This document shows positions 25,260-34,245 of a DNA stretch of 64,000 nucleotides, one piece after another. Under the pieces are notes generated by a model that made no database searches, was not told the origin of the DNA, and saw only the letters and a list, made by a program, of their open reading frames with translations. The DNA is from DATCMH01 sp036563505 (lineage in GTDB: Bacteria > Pseudomonadota > Alphaproteobacteria > Rhizobiales > Beijerinckiaceae): NCBI GenBank assembly GCA_036563505.1, contig DATCMH010000002.1, positions 62,001 through 126,000 on the forward strand, written 5' to 3'. The translations under genes were made by a program, and so were the position numbers. Numbering within the stretch: the first letter of the stretch is position 1; each line of letters opens with the position of its first letter.

Positions 25260-26017
25260 GAGGCCGCCGCGGCCTTCGGCTTCGACAGAAAGGCCATGAA
25301 GGCTGCTTTCGCCTCCGGCGAGGCGAGCGCCGCGCCGAAGGCCTGACCCTCGGCGTCCATCTGGGCGAGCAAAGCCGTGCGGTCGCCCCTCAGGAGCCGG
25401 CGCGTCGCGGCGACCGCGCCGCGGGGCTTCGCCGCGAGCTTGCGGGCCTGCGCGTGGGCGTGGGGCAGGAGTTCGTCGGCCGGAACGACGCCGTTCAAGA
25501 GGCCGAGCCGGAGCGCCTCCGCCGCGTCGAAGGCCTCGGCCAAGAGCAGGAGCTCGGCCGCCTTCGCCGTCCCGACCCGCTGCGGCAGGAGCAGGCTGGA
25601 GCCCGCCTCCGGCACGAGGCCGAGATCGACGAAGGGCATGCGAAAGCGCGCCGTCGGCGCGGCATAGGCGAGGTCGCAGTGCAGCAGCAGCGTCGTGCCG
25701 ATGCCGACGGCCAGTCCGTCCACCGCCGCGACGAGGGGCGTCTCGAGGCTCGCCAGGCGGCGCACGAAGCGGAACGGCGGCGCGGCACCCGGGCTCGCCG
25801 CGAATTGCAGGAAGTCGCCGATGTCGTTGCCGGCGCTGAAGACGCCGCCGGCCCCCGCGATCACCACGGCGCCGATCCGCTCGTCGCGGTCCGCCTCATC
25901 GAAGGCCTCGATGAGCGTGCCGTACATCGCCCCCGTGAGGGCGTTCTTCTTCTCCGGCCGGTTCAGGGTGAGGAGGAGCACGCCCTCCTCGCGGGTGACG
26001 GTGACGTGATCGCTCAT
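25256..26017 (-). CDS. Enoyl-CoA hydratase/isomerase (crotonase family)
   Basis: The 253-residue protein shows the crotonase fold signatures: LNRPEKKNALT near the N-terminus, the oxyanion-hole segment FSAGNDIGDF (residues about 60-69) and the second oxyanion and CoA region AVDGLAVGIGTTLLLHCD. The usual catalytic Glu pair is only partly evident (LVPEAGSSLLLPQ supplies one Glu), so hydratase versus isomerase activity is unclear. It lies 22 bp after the acyl-CoA dehydrogenase gene and overlaps the next SDR gene, as expected for beta-oxidation-like degradation of a CoA ester. Confidence 0.88.
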   Translation of the reverse strand: MSDHVTVTREEGVLLLTLNRPEKKNALTGAMYGTLIEAFDEADRDERIGAVVIAGAGGVFSAGNDIGDFLQFAASPGAAPPFRFVRRLASLETPLVAAVDGLAVGIGTTLLLHCDLAYAAPTARFRMPFVDLGLVPEAGSSLLLPQRVGTAKAAELLLLAEAFDAAEALRLGLLNGVVPADELLPHAHAQARKLAAKPRGAVAATRRLLRGDRTALLAQMDAEGQAFGAALASPEAKAAFMAFLSKPKAAAAS

Positions 26018-26039
26018 CGGCCTCTCCCCCCTGCCCGCG

Positions 26040-27806
26040 TCAGCTCGCCAGCGCCAGGGGCGCCTCGTGCACGAAGCCGGCCCCGGCGATCACCGTTTCG
26101 GCGAGACCCTCGGCGCCCGTCGCGACGTTCTCGGCAAAGAACCGGCAGAGCGCGATGCGCGCCGCTTGAGCCGGATCGCCCGCGGCGGTCGCGAGCGCCG
26201 ACTCCGCGAGCGCCGTGCCGCCCTGGGCAAGGGCGAAAAGGCGCAGATAGGGCGTCGCGCCGGCAAGCGCCTCCTCGGGCGCGTTCGAGGTGACGGCCTT
26301 GAGCATGTAGCTCGTGGCGCGGTCGAGGGCCTCGATCGCCTCGCGCAGGCGGGCGGCGGTGTGGCCGTAGGCCGGCGAGCCGTCCTTGACGAGGCGTGGC
26401 AGAACGCTGCGCATGGCCGCGATCTGGGCCCGCACCGTCTCGCCACCGGCGAGCGGCAGCTTGCGGGTGACGAGGTCGATGGCCTGAATGCCGTTGGTGC
26501 CCTCGTAGATCGCCGCGATGCGGGCATCACGCAGGTGCTGCGCCGCGCCGGTCTCCTCGACGAAGCCCATGCCGCCGTGGACCTGGATGCCGAGCGAGGC
26601 CACTTCGATGCCGATATCGCTGGAAAAAGCCTTGGCCACCGGCGTCAGCAGGGAAGCGCGCTCGTGCGCCGTTTTACGCGCGCCCTCGTCCCCGGCGCCG
26701 TGCGCCTCGTCGAGGCCGGCCGCCGTCATGTAGCAGATCGCCCGCGCCGCGGCGGTCAGCCCCTTCATGGTCAGCAGCATGCGCTTGACGTCGGCGTGCT
26801 CGATGATGGCGCTCATGCCTTCCGCCGCGCTGATGGCGGCCCGGCCCTGGCGACGCTCCTGCGCGTAAGCTAGCGCCTGCTGGTAGGCCCGCTCGGCGAT
26901 GGCGACGCCCTGAAGCCCCACCGCGAGGCGGGCGTTGTTCATCATCGTGAACATGCAGGCGAGGCCCCGGTTCTCCTGCCCGATGAGCCAGCCGACCGCG
27001 CCACCGCGATCGCCGTAGATCATGGTGCAGGTCGGGCTCGCGTGGATGCCCATCTTGTGCTCGATGCCATTGCAGCGAACGTCGTTCACTGAACCGTCCG
27101 GCAGCACCTTCGGCACGAGGAAGAGCGAGATGCCCCGCGTCCCGGTCGGCGCGTCGGGGAGACGCGCCAGCACGAGGTGGACGATGTTGTCGGTGAGGTC
27201 GTGCTCGCCGTAGGTGATGTAGATTTTACTCCCGGTGATCTTGTAGGTGCCGTCGCCGACGGGCTCGGCGCGGGAGCGCAGCGCGCTCAGGTCCGAGCCC
27301 GCCTGCGGCTCGGTGAGGTTCATGGTGGCCGTCCACTCGCCCGAGACGAGCTTGGCGAGGTAGCGCTGCTTCAGCTCCTCAGAGCCGTGCTTCTCGAGCG
27401 CCTCAATGCCGCCCATGGTGAGCACGGGCCCGAGGCCGAAGGACATGTTGGCCGCGTTCCACATCTCGACGCAGGCCGAGTTGAGAAGCACCGGCAGGCC
27501 CTGGCCGCCGTACTCCACCGGCCCCGGAAGGGCATTCCAGCCGCCCTCCGTCCAGGCCTTGTAGGCTTCCTTGAAGCCCGGCGGCATCGTGACCTTGCCG
27601 TCCTTGAACGGCGTCCCTTTCGTGTCGCCGACGCGGTTCAAGGGCGCGAGAACCTCGCCCGCGAACTTTGCCCCTTCCTCGAGAATCGTCTCGACGAGGT
27701 CGAGGGAGAGGTCGCCGTAGAGGCCCCCATCGAGGGCGCGGTCGAGACCCGCGACCGAGCGCATGGTATGCAGCATCTCCGCGACGGGCGCGCGATAGGT
27801 GGTCAT
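26040..27806 (-). CDS. Long-type acyl-CoA dehydrogenase (about 590 residues)
   Basis: The ATG at 27806 is chosen over one at 27860 because a strong GGAGGAAG site precedes it. The 588-residue FAD enzyme has N-terminal, middle (WTATMNLTEPQAGSDLSALR) and C-terminal ACAD domains plus an extra C-terminal helical domain found in the roughly 590-residue class. Motifs include YGEHDLTDNIVH and GIQVHGGMGFVEETGAAQH. This class includes medium/long-chain enzymes and DmdC (3-methylmercaptopropionyl-CoA dehydrogenase), so substrate cannot be assigned. It is the first gene of a four-gene operon. The 162-bp divergent region upstream is comparatively A/T-rich and probably carries the promoter. Confidence 0.92.
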   Translation of the reverse strand: MTTYRAPVAEMLHTMRSVAGLDRALDGGLYGDLSLDLVETILEEGAKFAGEVLAPLNRVGDTKGTPFKDGKVTMPPGFKEAYKAWTEGGWNALPGPVEYGGQGLPVLLNSACVEMWNAANMSFGLGPVLTMGGIEALEKHGSEELKQRYLAKLVSGEWTATMNLTEPQAGSDLSALRSRAEPVGDGTYKITGSKIYITYGEHDLTDNIVHLVLARLPDAPTGTRGISLFLVPKVLPDGSVNDVRCNGIEHKMGIHASPTCTMIYGDRGGAVGWLIGQENRGLACMFTMMNNARLAVGLQGVAIAERAYQQALAYAQERRQGRAAISAAEGMSAIIEHADVKRMLLTMKGLTAAARAICYMTAAGLDEAHGAGDEGARKTAHERASLLTPVAKAFSSDIGIEVASLGIQVHGGMGFVEETGAAQHLRDARIAAIYEGTNGIQAIDLVTRKLPLAGGETVRAQIAAMRSVLPRLVKDGSPAYGHTAARLREAIEALDRATSYMLKAVTSNAPEEALAGATPYLRLFALAQGGTALAESALATAAGDPAQAARIALCRFFAENVATGAEGLAETVIAGAGFVHEAPLALAS

Positions 27807-27968
27807 GAGCCTTCCTCCGGGGCAGCCGATCGGGATCGACGCGCGATCGTTGACGCCCATGGTCGCGCGGTCCGGCCCGCGCTGACAAGCGATGATGGCA
27901 GATAGTTTAGACGTGAACCATTTTCGGTCAAGATGTGACGGCGTCGCGGATCAGGGTGCGAACCAGCC

Positions 27969-28940
27969 ATGACACGCGTGCTTCCCGCCGATCCCACCGG
28001 CGTCGCCGAGGCCGCCCGCCTGCTGCGGGCCGGCGAGACCATCGCGTTTCCGACCGAGACGGTCTACGGCCTCGGCGCGGATGCGAGCGATCCGGCGGCG
28101 GTGGCGAAGATCTACGCCGCCAAGGATCGGCCGCGGTTCAACCCGCTCATCGCGCACCTCCCGAGCGTGGACGCGGCCCTGGCCCCGGGAGCGTTCGACC
28201 AGACGGCCCAGCGCCTCGCGGAGGCGTTCTGGCCCGGCCCGCTCACCCTCGTCGTGCCGGTCGTCGATGGTACGCAAGTCAGCGACCTCGCCCGGGCCGG
28301 ACTCGACAGCGTGGCGCTCCGCGTGCCGGCGCATCCGGTCGCGCGCGCGCTCCTCGAATTGGTCGGGCGCCCCGTCGTGGCGCCCTCCGCCAACCGTTCC
28401 GGGCGGGTGAGCCCGACGACGGCGGACCACGTTCTCGCCGACCTCGACGGACGCATCGCCGCGGTCCTCGACGGCGGCGCTACCTCGGTCGGGGTGGAGT
28501 CGACCATCGTCGCCTGCCTCCACGGCGCGGTCACCCTGCTGCGCCCCGGCGGCGTGCCGCGGGAGGCGATCGTTGCCGTGCTCGGGGCCATCACCCTCAC
28601 CGAGCCCGCGATTGACCCGCACGCACCCCGCGCACCGGGCCTCCTTGCGTCCCATTACGCGCCCCGCGCGCGGGTGCGGCTCGCCGCGACGCGGATCGAG
28701 CCGGGCGAGGCGGCTCTGCTCTTCGGCCCCTTCGCCCCGGCGGGCTCAGGATCGGCCGCGGCGTCATTGAACCTGAGCGAGGCGGGCGATCTCACCGAGG
28801 CCGCCGCCCGCCTCTTCGCGTCCTTACGCGCCCTCGATGCGTCAGGGGCGGCCTCGATCGCGGTGGCGCCGATCCCGGAGGTCGGACTGGGCGAGGCGAT
28901 CAACGACCGCCTGCGCCGCGCCGCAGCGCCGAGAAGCTAA
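27969..28940 (+). CDS. L-threonylcarbamoyladenylate synthase (Sua5/TsaC type)
   Basis: The 323-residue product has an N-terminal YrdC domain (residues about 10-200). It carries the conserved FPTETVYGLGADA segment, KIYAAKDRPRFNPL and the APSANRSGRVSPT nucleotide-binding region. A C-terminal Sua5 domain follows, entered through the PGLLASHYAPRA linker. It makes threonylcarbamoyl-AMP from threonine, bicarbonate and ATP for the t6A37 modification of ANN-decoding tRNAs in the cytosol. The gene is divergent from the acyl-CoA operon and ends 7 bp before a palindromic repeat. Confidence 0.95.
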   Translation: MTRVLPADPTGVAEAARLLRAGETIAFPTETVYGLGADASDPAAVAKIYAAKDRPRFNPLIAHLPSVDAALAPGAFDQTAQRLAEAFWPGPLTLVVPVVDGTQVSDLARAGLDSVALRVPAHPVARALLELVGRPVVAPSANRSGRVSPTTADHVLADLDGRIAAVLDGGATSVGVESTIVACLHGAVTLLRPGGVPREAIVAVLGAITLTEPAIDPHAPRAPGLLASHYAPRARVRLAATRIEPGEAALLFGPFAPAGSGSAAASLNLSEAGDLTEAAARLFASLRALDASGAASIAVAPIPEVGLGEAINDRLRRAAAPRS

Positions 28941-28947
28941 GGCCTTT

Positions 28948-29061
28948 CATTCCGGGGCACGCGGAGCGTGAACCCGGAATCCAGGACTGGGTGAGTGTCT
29001 GCGAGCAGCCTTCCAATCGGTCATGGGTTCCGGGTTCTCGGCGTTGCCGAGCCCCGGAATG
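28948..29061. repeat. Nested inverted repeat between convergent genes
   Basis: Outer arms CATTCCGGGGC (28948-28958) and GCCCCGGAATG (29051-29061) are perfect 11-mers. Inner arms at 28971-28983 and 29024-29036 pair 12 of 13 bases (AACCCGGAATCCA with TGGGTTCCGGGTT). The whole gap between the Sua5 and wrbA stops is thus one cruciform-like unit. It could act as a two-way terminator and belongs to the wider palindromic repeat set of this genome. Confidence 0.8.
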
Positions 29062-29070
29062 ACAGGTCTT

Positions 29071-29670
29071 TCAACCTTTGAGCTTCGCCGCGATCTCGGC
29101 AACGTGCTTGCCCTGGAAGCGGGCGCCGGCGAGTTCGTTCTCGCTCGGGCGACGCTGGCCCTGGCCGCCGGCGATGGTCGTCGCGCCGTAGGGCGAGCCG
29201 CCGACGATCTCGTCGATCGTCATCTGGCCCTGATAGGCATAAGGAAGGCCGACGATCACCATGCCGAAATGCAGGAGGTTGGTGATGCCGGAGAAAAGCG
29301 TCGTCTCCTGGCCGCCGTGCTGCGTGGCGGTCGAGGCGAAGACCGAGCCCACCTTGCCCGTGAGCTGGCCCTTGGCCCAGACGCCGCCGGCCTGGTCCCA
29401 GAAGTTCGACATCTGGGAGGCCATGCGGCCGTAGCGGGTCGGCACGCCGATGATGATGGCGTCGTAGTCGGGCAACTCGTTCACGGTCGCGACGGGTGCT
29501 GCCTGGTCGAGTTTGAAATGCGCGTTCTTGGCGACTTCCTCGGGCACGAGCTCGGGCACGCGCTTGATCACCGCCTCGGCGCCCGCTTCGCGAACGCCTT
29601 CTGCGACGGCCTGCGCCATGGTCTCGATATGGCCGTAGGACGAGTAGTAAAGGACGAGAACCTTGGTCAT
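29071..29670 (-). CDS. wrbA: NAD(P)H:quinone oxidoreductase WrbA
   Basis: The start at 29670 (MTKVLVLYYSSYGHIETMAQ) gives 199 residues, the usual WrbA length; an upstream ATG would add eight residues without a helix or motif. The FMN phosphate loop YYSSYGHIETM, the IIGVPTRYGRMASQM stretch and the TATQHGGQETT segment are diagnostic. WrbA is a tetrameric cytosolic flavoprotein that reduces quinones by two electrons and protects against redox stress. It faces the Sua5 gene across the palindromic repeat and lies 109 bp from the DoxX gene on the same strand. Confidence 0.96.
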   Translation of the reverse strand: MTKVLVLYYSSYGHIETMAQAVAEGVREAGAEAVIKRVPELVPEEVAKNAHFKLDQAAPVATVNELPDYDAIIIGVPTRYGRMASQMSNFWDQAGGVWAKGQLTGKVGSVFASTATQHGGQETTLFSGITNLLHFGMVIVGLPYAYQGQMTIDEIVGGSPYGATTIAGGQGQRRPSENELAGARFQGKHVAEIAAKLKG

Positions 29671-29779
29671 GGGTCGGTCTCCTGAAGCGAGCAAGCGAAC
29701 GGCGGCCGTTTGGGCCGCCGTCGGGCAACGGTCAAGCTAGGGTTCAAGCCGCCCGGGGCGAGGTCTCGAACGCCTGGCT

Positions 29780-30181
29780 TTAGGGCAGGCTGAAGGGGCG
29801 AAGGGCGAAGGCTCCGTCACCGACGAGAATATGGGCCACGGCCGCGACCGTAAGGAAAGCGGGGTACTCCCAGCCGCCGTTCGCGGCGGTGAAGAGCCAG
29901 CCGTTCGGGGCATGGATCGCCAGCGCCCCGAGGAGGACGGGCAGGAGCGCGAGCGAGGCGAGCCGCCCATAGACGCCGAGGAGAATGGCCGCGCCGCCGA
30001 CGAGTTCGGCCAGGACGATCGGCCAGGCAAGCACGGTCGGCAGGCCGACCTTGGCGAGGAAGCCCTCGAAGCCGGGCATCGTGAAGACGAGCACCTTCAG
30101 GAGGGCGTGGGCGATGAACATGGCGCCGAGCGCCGCGCGCAGGGCGAAGATGCCGTAAGGGGCAAGCCGGTCGTCGATCAT
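29780..30181 (-). CDS. DoxX-family membrane protein
   Basis: The 133-residue protein has four predicted transmembrane helices with the DoxX family pattern: FALRAALGAMFIAHALLKV, then WPIVLAELVGGAAILLGVYG and SLALLPVLLGALAIHAPNGW. Members range from the DoxD-like thiosulfate:quinone oxidoreductase subunit to redox-homeostasis proteins, and most have no assigned reaction. The gene is divergent from a LysR regulator with 109 bp between the starts, the classic arrangement for a regulated target. Confidence 0.88.
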   Translation of the reverse strand: MIDDRLAPYGIFALRAALGAMFIAHALLKVLVFTMPGFEGFLAKVGLPTVLAWPIVLAELVGGAAILLGVYGRLASLALLPVLLGALAIHAPNGWLFTAANGGWEYPAFLTVAAVAHILVGDGAFALRPFSLP

Positions 30182-30226
30182 GTTGTCCTCCGTTCAATGG
30201 GCTGTGCGGCCGTGATGGAGAGGATC

Positions 30227-30246
30227 TTGCGCTTCCGCTTGCGCAA
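30227..30246. promoter_or_regulatory. Candidate LysR operator
   Basis: TTGCGC, eight bases, GCGCAA form an inverted repeat containing the T-N11-A core expected of LysR-type sites. It sits between the divergent DoxX and LysR genes, 45 bp before the LysR ATG at 30291. Position supports autoregulation and control of the DoxX gene; no binding data exist here. Confidence 0.45.
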
Positions 30247-30290
30247 ATCTAGCACTGTGATTGCACGGTTTCGTTTGCAGGACAGCAGAG

Positions 30291-31193
30291 ATGACGGATG
30301 CGCAGACCCTCGCCTGGGACGACTTCAAGCTGGTGCGCACCATCGCCGAAGCGCGGGGTCTGACGGGCGCGGCCGAGCGGCTCGGCGTCAATCACTCCAC
30401 CGTTTTCCGCCGCCTCGGCCAACTCGAGCAGGCGCTCGGGATCACGCTCTTCGAGCGCCATCGCACGGGCTACGCGCTGACCGCGGCGGGCGAAGAGATG
30501 GCGGCTTTGGCCGAGCGCATGGACGAGGACGTCTCGGCCTTCGCCCGCAAGCTCGCCGGCCAAGCCGTTTCGCCCGCGGGCGAGTTGCGGGTGACGACGA
30601 ACGACACGCTCCTCGTTCATCTCCTCACCCCCGTCTTCGCCCGCTTCTGCGCCCAGTGCCCGGACATCCGCCTCGACGTGGTGCTGGCAAACCAGGCGCT
30701 CAACCTGTCCAAGCGCGACGCCGACGTGGCGATCCGGGCCACCGACAACCCGCCCGAAACCCTGGTCGGGCGTCGCGTCGCCACCATCGCCTGGGCGATG
30801 TACGGCCGGGCCGCCGATTTCGCCCACCCCGCCGACATCGACCCGACGGGCCTTCTCGAGCGTCCCTGGGTGGCGATCGGCGACAATCTCGCGGCGCTCA
30901 AAGTCGGCCGCTACGTGCGGGAGCGGGTGGCGCCGGAGAGGATCGTCTACAAGGTCAACAGCGTGCTCGGCCTCACGGAGGCGGTCGAGGCCGGGATCGG
31001 CATCGGCCCCCTGCCCTGCTTCATCGCCGATGCGCGGCCGTCGCTCACCCGCCTGTCGCCGCCGAACCCGGACTTCTCGACGGGCCTGTGGCTCCTGACG
31101 CACCCGGACCTGCGCCATTCGGCCCGCGTCCGCGCCTTCCTCGACTTCATGGCCGCCGAGATCGTGCGGCGGCGCAAGGTGATCGAGGGATAG
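30291..31193 (+). CDS. LysR-family transcriptional regulator
   Basis: The ATG at 30291 gives 300 residues and places the winged helix-turn-helix at the N-terminus (DDFKLVRTIAEARGLTGAAE, then RLGVNHSTVFRRLGQLEQAL, about residues 10-50). A LysR substrate-binding domain follows to the C-terminus. Length and layout are normal. It probably regulates the divergent DoxX gene and itself through the inverted repeat at 30227-30246. The inducer is not predictable. Confidence 0.93.
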   Translation: MTDAQTLAWDDFKLVRTIAEARGLTGAAERLGVNHSTVFRRLGQLEQALGITLFERHRTGYALTAAGEEMAALAERMDEDVSAFARKLAGQAVSPAGELRVTTNDTLLVHLLTPVFARFCAQCPDIRLDVVLANQALNLSKRDADVAIRATDNPPETLVGRRVATIAWAMYGRAADFAHPADIDPTGLLERPWVAIGDNLAALKVGRYVRERVAPERIVYKVNSVLGLTEAVEAGIGIGPLPCFIADARPSLTRLSPPNPDFSTGLWLLTHPDLRHSARVRAFLDFMAAEIVRRRKVIEG

Positions 31194-31203
31194 TCCCAGC
31201 TCC

Positions 31204-31530
31204 CCTCCTGGGACAAGGCGCCCTCACGTGAGCGAGGGCAGATGAGGGGTGTAGGCGTAGTCTCGAGTGGCGGACAGTAACCCCCTCACCCTCGCTGCGC
31301 TCGTCGCGTCGGCCGGTCCGCCGACGCGACCCTCTCCCCTGCCGGGAGAGGAGGAGAGCGCGCCACCGTGTCGAATGAGTGAACACACCTTCGCGGCTCG
31401 GATGGTCAACACCTCTCCCTTCTGGGGAGAGGGCTTCGCCTGCGTACCGGCAGGCGAAGCAAGCGAGCAACGCGAGCGGGGGTGAGGGGAAGCGGGGCAT
31501 AGACCCGAGCGGCTGGGATCGCCTCACCCC
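31204..31530. repeat. Composite palindromic repeat block between convergent genes
   Basis: The 350-bp gap between the LysR and AcuI-like stops holds several stem-loops: GCGTCGG...CCGACGC near 31307-31326, CCTCTCCC...GGGAGAGG near 31330-31350, CCTCTCCC...GGGGAGAGG near 31412-31432, and GCTTCGCCTGC...GCAGGCGAAGC near 31433-31460. The last two, with the flanking GGTGAGGGG, are an inverted copy of the block near 42530-42616. No gene is seen here. Confidence 0.8.
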
Positions 31531-31543
31531 CACCCTTGTCCCC

Positions 31544-32530
31544 TTACGCCACCTCGACCACGATCCGCCCCCGCACCTTCCCGTCCAAGATCGCCTGGCC
31601 CTTGCCGATCACCTCGTCGAGGCGAATCGTGGTGGTCATGGTCTGGAGCTTGGCGTGGTCGAGCTCGCGGGCGAGGCGCTCCCAAGCCTCGATGCGCCGC
31701 GCCCGCGGCGCCATCACCGAATCGATGCCCAGCAGCGACACGCCGCGCAGGATGAAGGGCGCGACGGACGAGGGCAGGTCCATGCCGCCGGCAAGGCCGC
31801 AGGCGGCGATCGCGCCACCGTAGCGCGTCGTGGCGAGCAGGTTGGCGAGGGTCGTCGAGCCGACCGAGTCGATCCCGGCCGCCCAGCGCTCCTTGGCGAG
31901 CGGCTTGCCGGGCGCCGAGAGCTCCTGGCGCGCCACGATCTCCCTGGCGCCCAGCCCCTTCAGGTAATCGGCCTCCTGCTCGCGCCCGGTCGCGGCGATC
32001 ACGTGCCAACCGGCGCGGTTGAGGAGCGTGATGGCGACCGAGCCGACGCCGCCCGCCGCGCCCGTCACCACGGCGGGGCCGTCGGTGGGGGTGAGGCCGT
32101 GCCGCTCGAGGGCCATCAGCGCGAGCATGGCGGTGTAGCCCGCCGTTCCGATCGACATGGCCTGGCTCGGGCTCAGGTTCTTCGGCAGCGGGATGAGCCA
32201 GTCGGCTTTGACGCGGCTCTTCTCGGCGTAGGCGCCCAGATGCGTCTCGCCCGTGCCCCAGCCGTTGAGGAGCACCTCGTCGCCGGGCTTGAAGGCGTCG
32301 CTGTCCGAGCGCTCGACGATCCCCGCGAAGTCGATGCCCGGGATCATCGGGAAGCGGCGCACCACGGGCGCCTTGCCGGTGAGCGCGAGGCCGTCCTTGT
32401 AGTTGAGGGTCGAGTGCGTCACGCGCACCGTGACCTCGCCCTCCATCAGGTCGGCTTCGGCGAAGTCCTTCAGCGCGACGCTCTGGCCCGCCTCGCCCTT
32501 CTCGACCACGACGGCCCTGAACGCGCTCAT
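31544..32530 (-). CDS. acuI: AcuI/YhdH-type MDR oxidoreductase (acrylyl-CoA reductase-like)
   Basis: A start at 32530 (MSAFRAVVVEKGEAG) gives 328 residues, matching AcuI/YhdH length; an upstream start would add 19 unlikely residues. The medium-chain dehydrogenase layout is clear: GroES-like N-terminus with TLNYKDGLALTGKAPVVRRF and MIPGIDFAGIVE, and the NADPH-binding VVTGAAGGVGSVAI. No structural zinc cysteines are seen. AcuI reduces acrylyl-CoA to propionyl-CoA with NADPH, relevant to 3-hydroxypropionate or DMSP-derived intermediates. The role here is inferred from family only. Confidence 0.88.
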   Translation of the reverse strand: MSAFRAVVVEKGEAGQSVALKDFAEADLMEGEVTVRVTHSTLNYKDGLALTGKAPVVRRFPMIPGIDFAGIVERSDSDAFKPGDEVLLNGWGTGETHLGAYAEKSRVKADWLIPLPKNLSPSQAMSIGTAGYTAMLALMALERHGLTPTDGPAVVTGAAGGVGSVAITLLNRAGWHVIAATGREQEADYLKGLGAREIVARQELSAPGKPLAKERWAAGIDSVGSTTLANLLATTRYGGAIAACGLAGGMDLPSSVAPFILRGVSLLGIDSVMAPRARRIEAWERLARELDHAKLQTMTTTIRLDEVIGKGQAILDGKVRGRIVVEVA

Positions 32531-32599
32531 CTCGACCACTCCCGTTTCGGCAGGCTCGTTTGTGGGCCGGCCGCCGGACGACGGCAAGCCCAGAGCCGG

Positions 32600-33010
32600 T
32601 CAGGGCTGCGGCGACGCACCGATCGGGGTAGCGAGGCAGGGATCGAGGGCGACGTGGTCGGCGTCGACACGGTTGTAGGCGCCGCGGAGCAGCACGCGGT
32701 CGCCCGCCTTCATGCCGTTCGAGTCGTAGGTGACGCACATGACCCGAATGTCAGGGGCCGTGCAGGCGATGAGGTACCAAAGCGCGCCGTCGGTCCGAAC
32801 CAGCGTCAGCGCGCCGGTGAGGGCAAGGTCGATCCGGTCCTCGCCGTCCGGCACCCCGGCGGCTTGGCCGCGCAGTTCCTCGCAGCGCGCGGGTGCCCGG
32901 GCCGGCTGCTCCGGCTTCGAGAAGGCCGGGCGGGCGGCGAGCGGGTCCTCGGCGGCGGGCGCCGCGCCTGCCAGGAGAAGCCCGACGGCAGCGAGGCGGG
33001 CGGGCCTCAC
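32600..33010 (-). CDS. Small exported hypothetical protein
   Basis: A GTG at 33010 overlaps the MFS stop as GTGA and gives 136 residues. The N-terminus is a short signal peptide (RPARLAAVGLLLAGAAPAAE). The mature region holds four cysteines (CEELRG, LIACTAPDIRVMCVTYDSNG and PCLAT), consistent with a disulfide-bonded periplasmic protein. The segment GMKAGDRVLLRGAYNRVDAD resembles a small beta-barrel. No known family is recognised. Translational coupling suggests it is made with the transporter. Confidence 0.7.
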   Translation of the reverse strand: MRPARLAAVGLLLAGAAPAAEDPLAARPAFSKPEQPARAPARCEELRGQAAGVPDGEDRIDLALTGALTLVRTDGALWYLIACTAPDIRVMCVTYDSNGMKAGDRVLLRGAYNRVDADHVALDPCLATPIGASPQP

Positions 33011-34245
33011 TCGGCCGGCACCGCCGCGGGGCGCTCGACCGGCCGCTCGACGATCGGCAGGTTGATCGCCGCGGAGGCGAGGCCGAGCAGGACGGACAGC
33101 CACCAGACGAGGCTGTAGTTGCCGTTCGCCTCGTAGAGAATGCCGCCGAGCCAGACGCCGAGGAAGCCGCCGACCTGGTGAGAGAAGAAGGCGAAGCCGT
33201 AGAGCATCGCCATGTACTTTGTCCCGAACATCAGCATCACGAGGGACGAGGTCGGGGGCACCGTCGACAGCCAGAGCAGGCCGATCGAGATGCCGAACAG
33301 GATGCAGGTCACGGGCGTCGGCGGCAGGACGATGAACACCGCGATGGCGAGCGCTCGGCCGAGATAGATCCAGGCGAGGAGCCAGCGCTTCGACATCCGC
33401 GTCGAGAGCCAGCCTGAGCCGAGCGAACCCACCGCATTGGCGAGCCCGATGACGGCGAGCGTCCAGCCGCCGACGGAGGCCGAGAGCCCTGCGTCCTTGA
33501 GGTAGGCCGGCAGGTGCGCCGTGATGAAGGCGAGCTGGAAGCCGCAGGTGAAGAAGCCGAGCACCAGGAGCACATAGGAGCGGTGCCGGAAGGCCTCCGC
33601 GAGGGCCTGGGGGATCGACTGGCTCGGCGCCGGCCGCGGGCCCGATGCCGTATCGGGCCCCGCCTTCGGGGTGGCCAGCGCGAGAGACAGGGGAAGAACG
33701 AGGATCAGCGTGCCAGCGAAGATCACCAGCGCCATGTGCCAGCCATACGACTCGATCAGCACGTTGCCGATTGGCGGGAAGAGGAACTGGCCGAAGGAGC
33801 CGGCGGCGGTGCCCGCGCCGAAGGCGAGCGGGCGCCACTGCTCCGGCAGGAGCTTGCCGAAGGCGCCGATGACGAGGTTGAAGGAGCAGCCGGAAAGGCC
33901 AAAGCCGATCAGCACGCCGGCGCCCAGCGTCATCAGGCCCGGCGTCGAGGCATAGGCCATGACGACGAGACCGGCGGCGTAGAGCAGCGCGCCGACGCAG
34001 AGCACCCGCACGGCGCCGAAGCGGTCGGCGACGGCTCCCGCGAAGGGCTGGCCGACCCCCCAGAGCAGGTTCTGCACCGCGATGGCGAGGCCGAACACGT
34101 CGCGTCCCCAGCCGTATTCCGTGGTCATCGGCAGCTGGAAGAGGCCTGCGGCCGCGCGCGGGCCGAAGGTCAGCATCGCCATGGCACAGCCGGCGAAGAC
34201 GATCAGCTCGGGCGAGAAGCGGCTGCGGGCAGCGGAGGCGGACAT
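33007..34245 (-). CDS. MFS transporter, OFA/monocarboxylate-like
   Basis: The 412-residue protein has 12 hydrophobic helices split by a central loop (about residues 195-225, GPDTASGPRPAPSQSIPQAL). Family features include the loop 2-3 motif GAVADRFGAVRVL and the repeated RFG/RMS motif between helices 8 and 9. It resembles the alphaproteobacterial MFS group near oxalate:formate and monocarboxylate carriers, but substrate prediction is weak. It overlaps the small exported protein gene by four bases and forms a two-gene operon with it. Confidence 0.85.
   Translation of the reverse strand: MSASAARSRFSPELIVFAGCAMAMLTFGPRAAAGLFQLPMTTEYGWGRDVFGLAIAVQNLLWGVGQPFAGAVADRFGAVRVLCVGALLYAAGLVVMAYASTPGLMTLGAGVLIGFGLSGCSFNLVIGAFGKLLPEQWRPLAFGAGTAAGSFGQFLFPPIGNVLIESYGWHMALVIFAGTLILVLPLSLALATPKAGPDTASGPRPAPSQSIPQALAEAFRHRSYVLLVLGFFTCGFQLAFITAHLPAYLKDAGLSASVGGWTLAVIGLANAVGSLGSGWLSTRMSKRWLLAWIYLGRALAIAVFIVLPPTPVTCILFGISIGLLWLSTVPPTSSLVMLMFGTKYMAMLYGFAFFSHQVGGFLGVWLGGILYEANGNYSLVWWLSVLLGLASAAINLPIVERPVERPAAVPAE

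Noticed and set aside
26040..32530. DMSP demethylation pathway (DmdC-, DmdD- and AcuI-like genes)
   Set aside because: The acyl-CoA dehydrogenase, crotonase and AcuI-type genes are members of broad families, AcuI is in a separate transcript, and no DmdA or DmdB is present.
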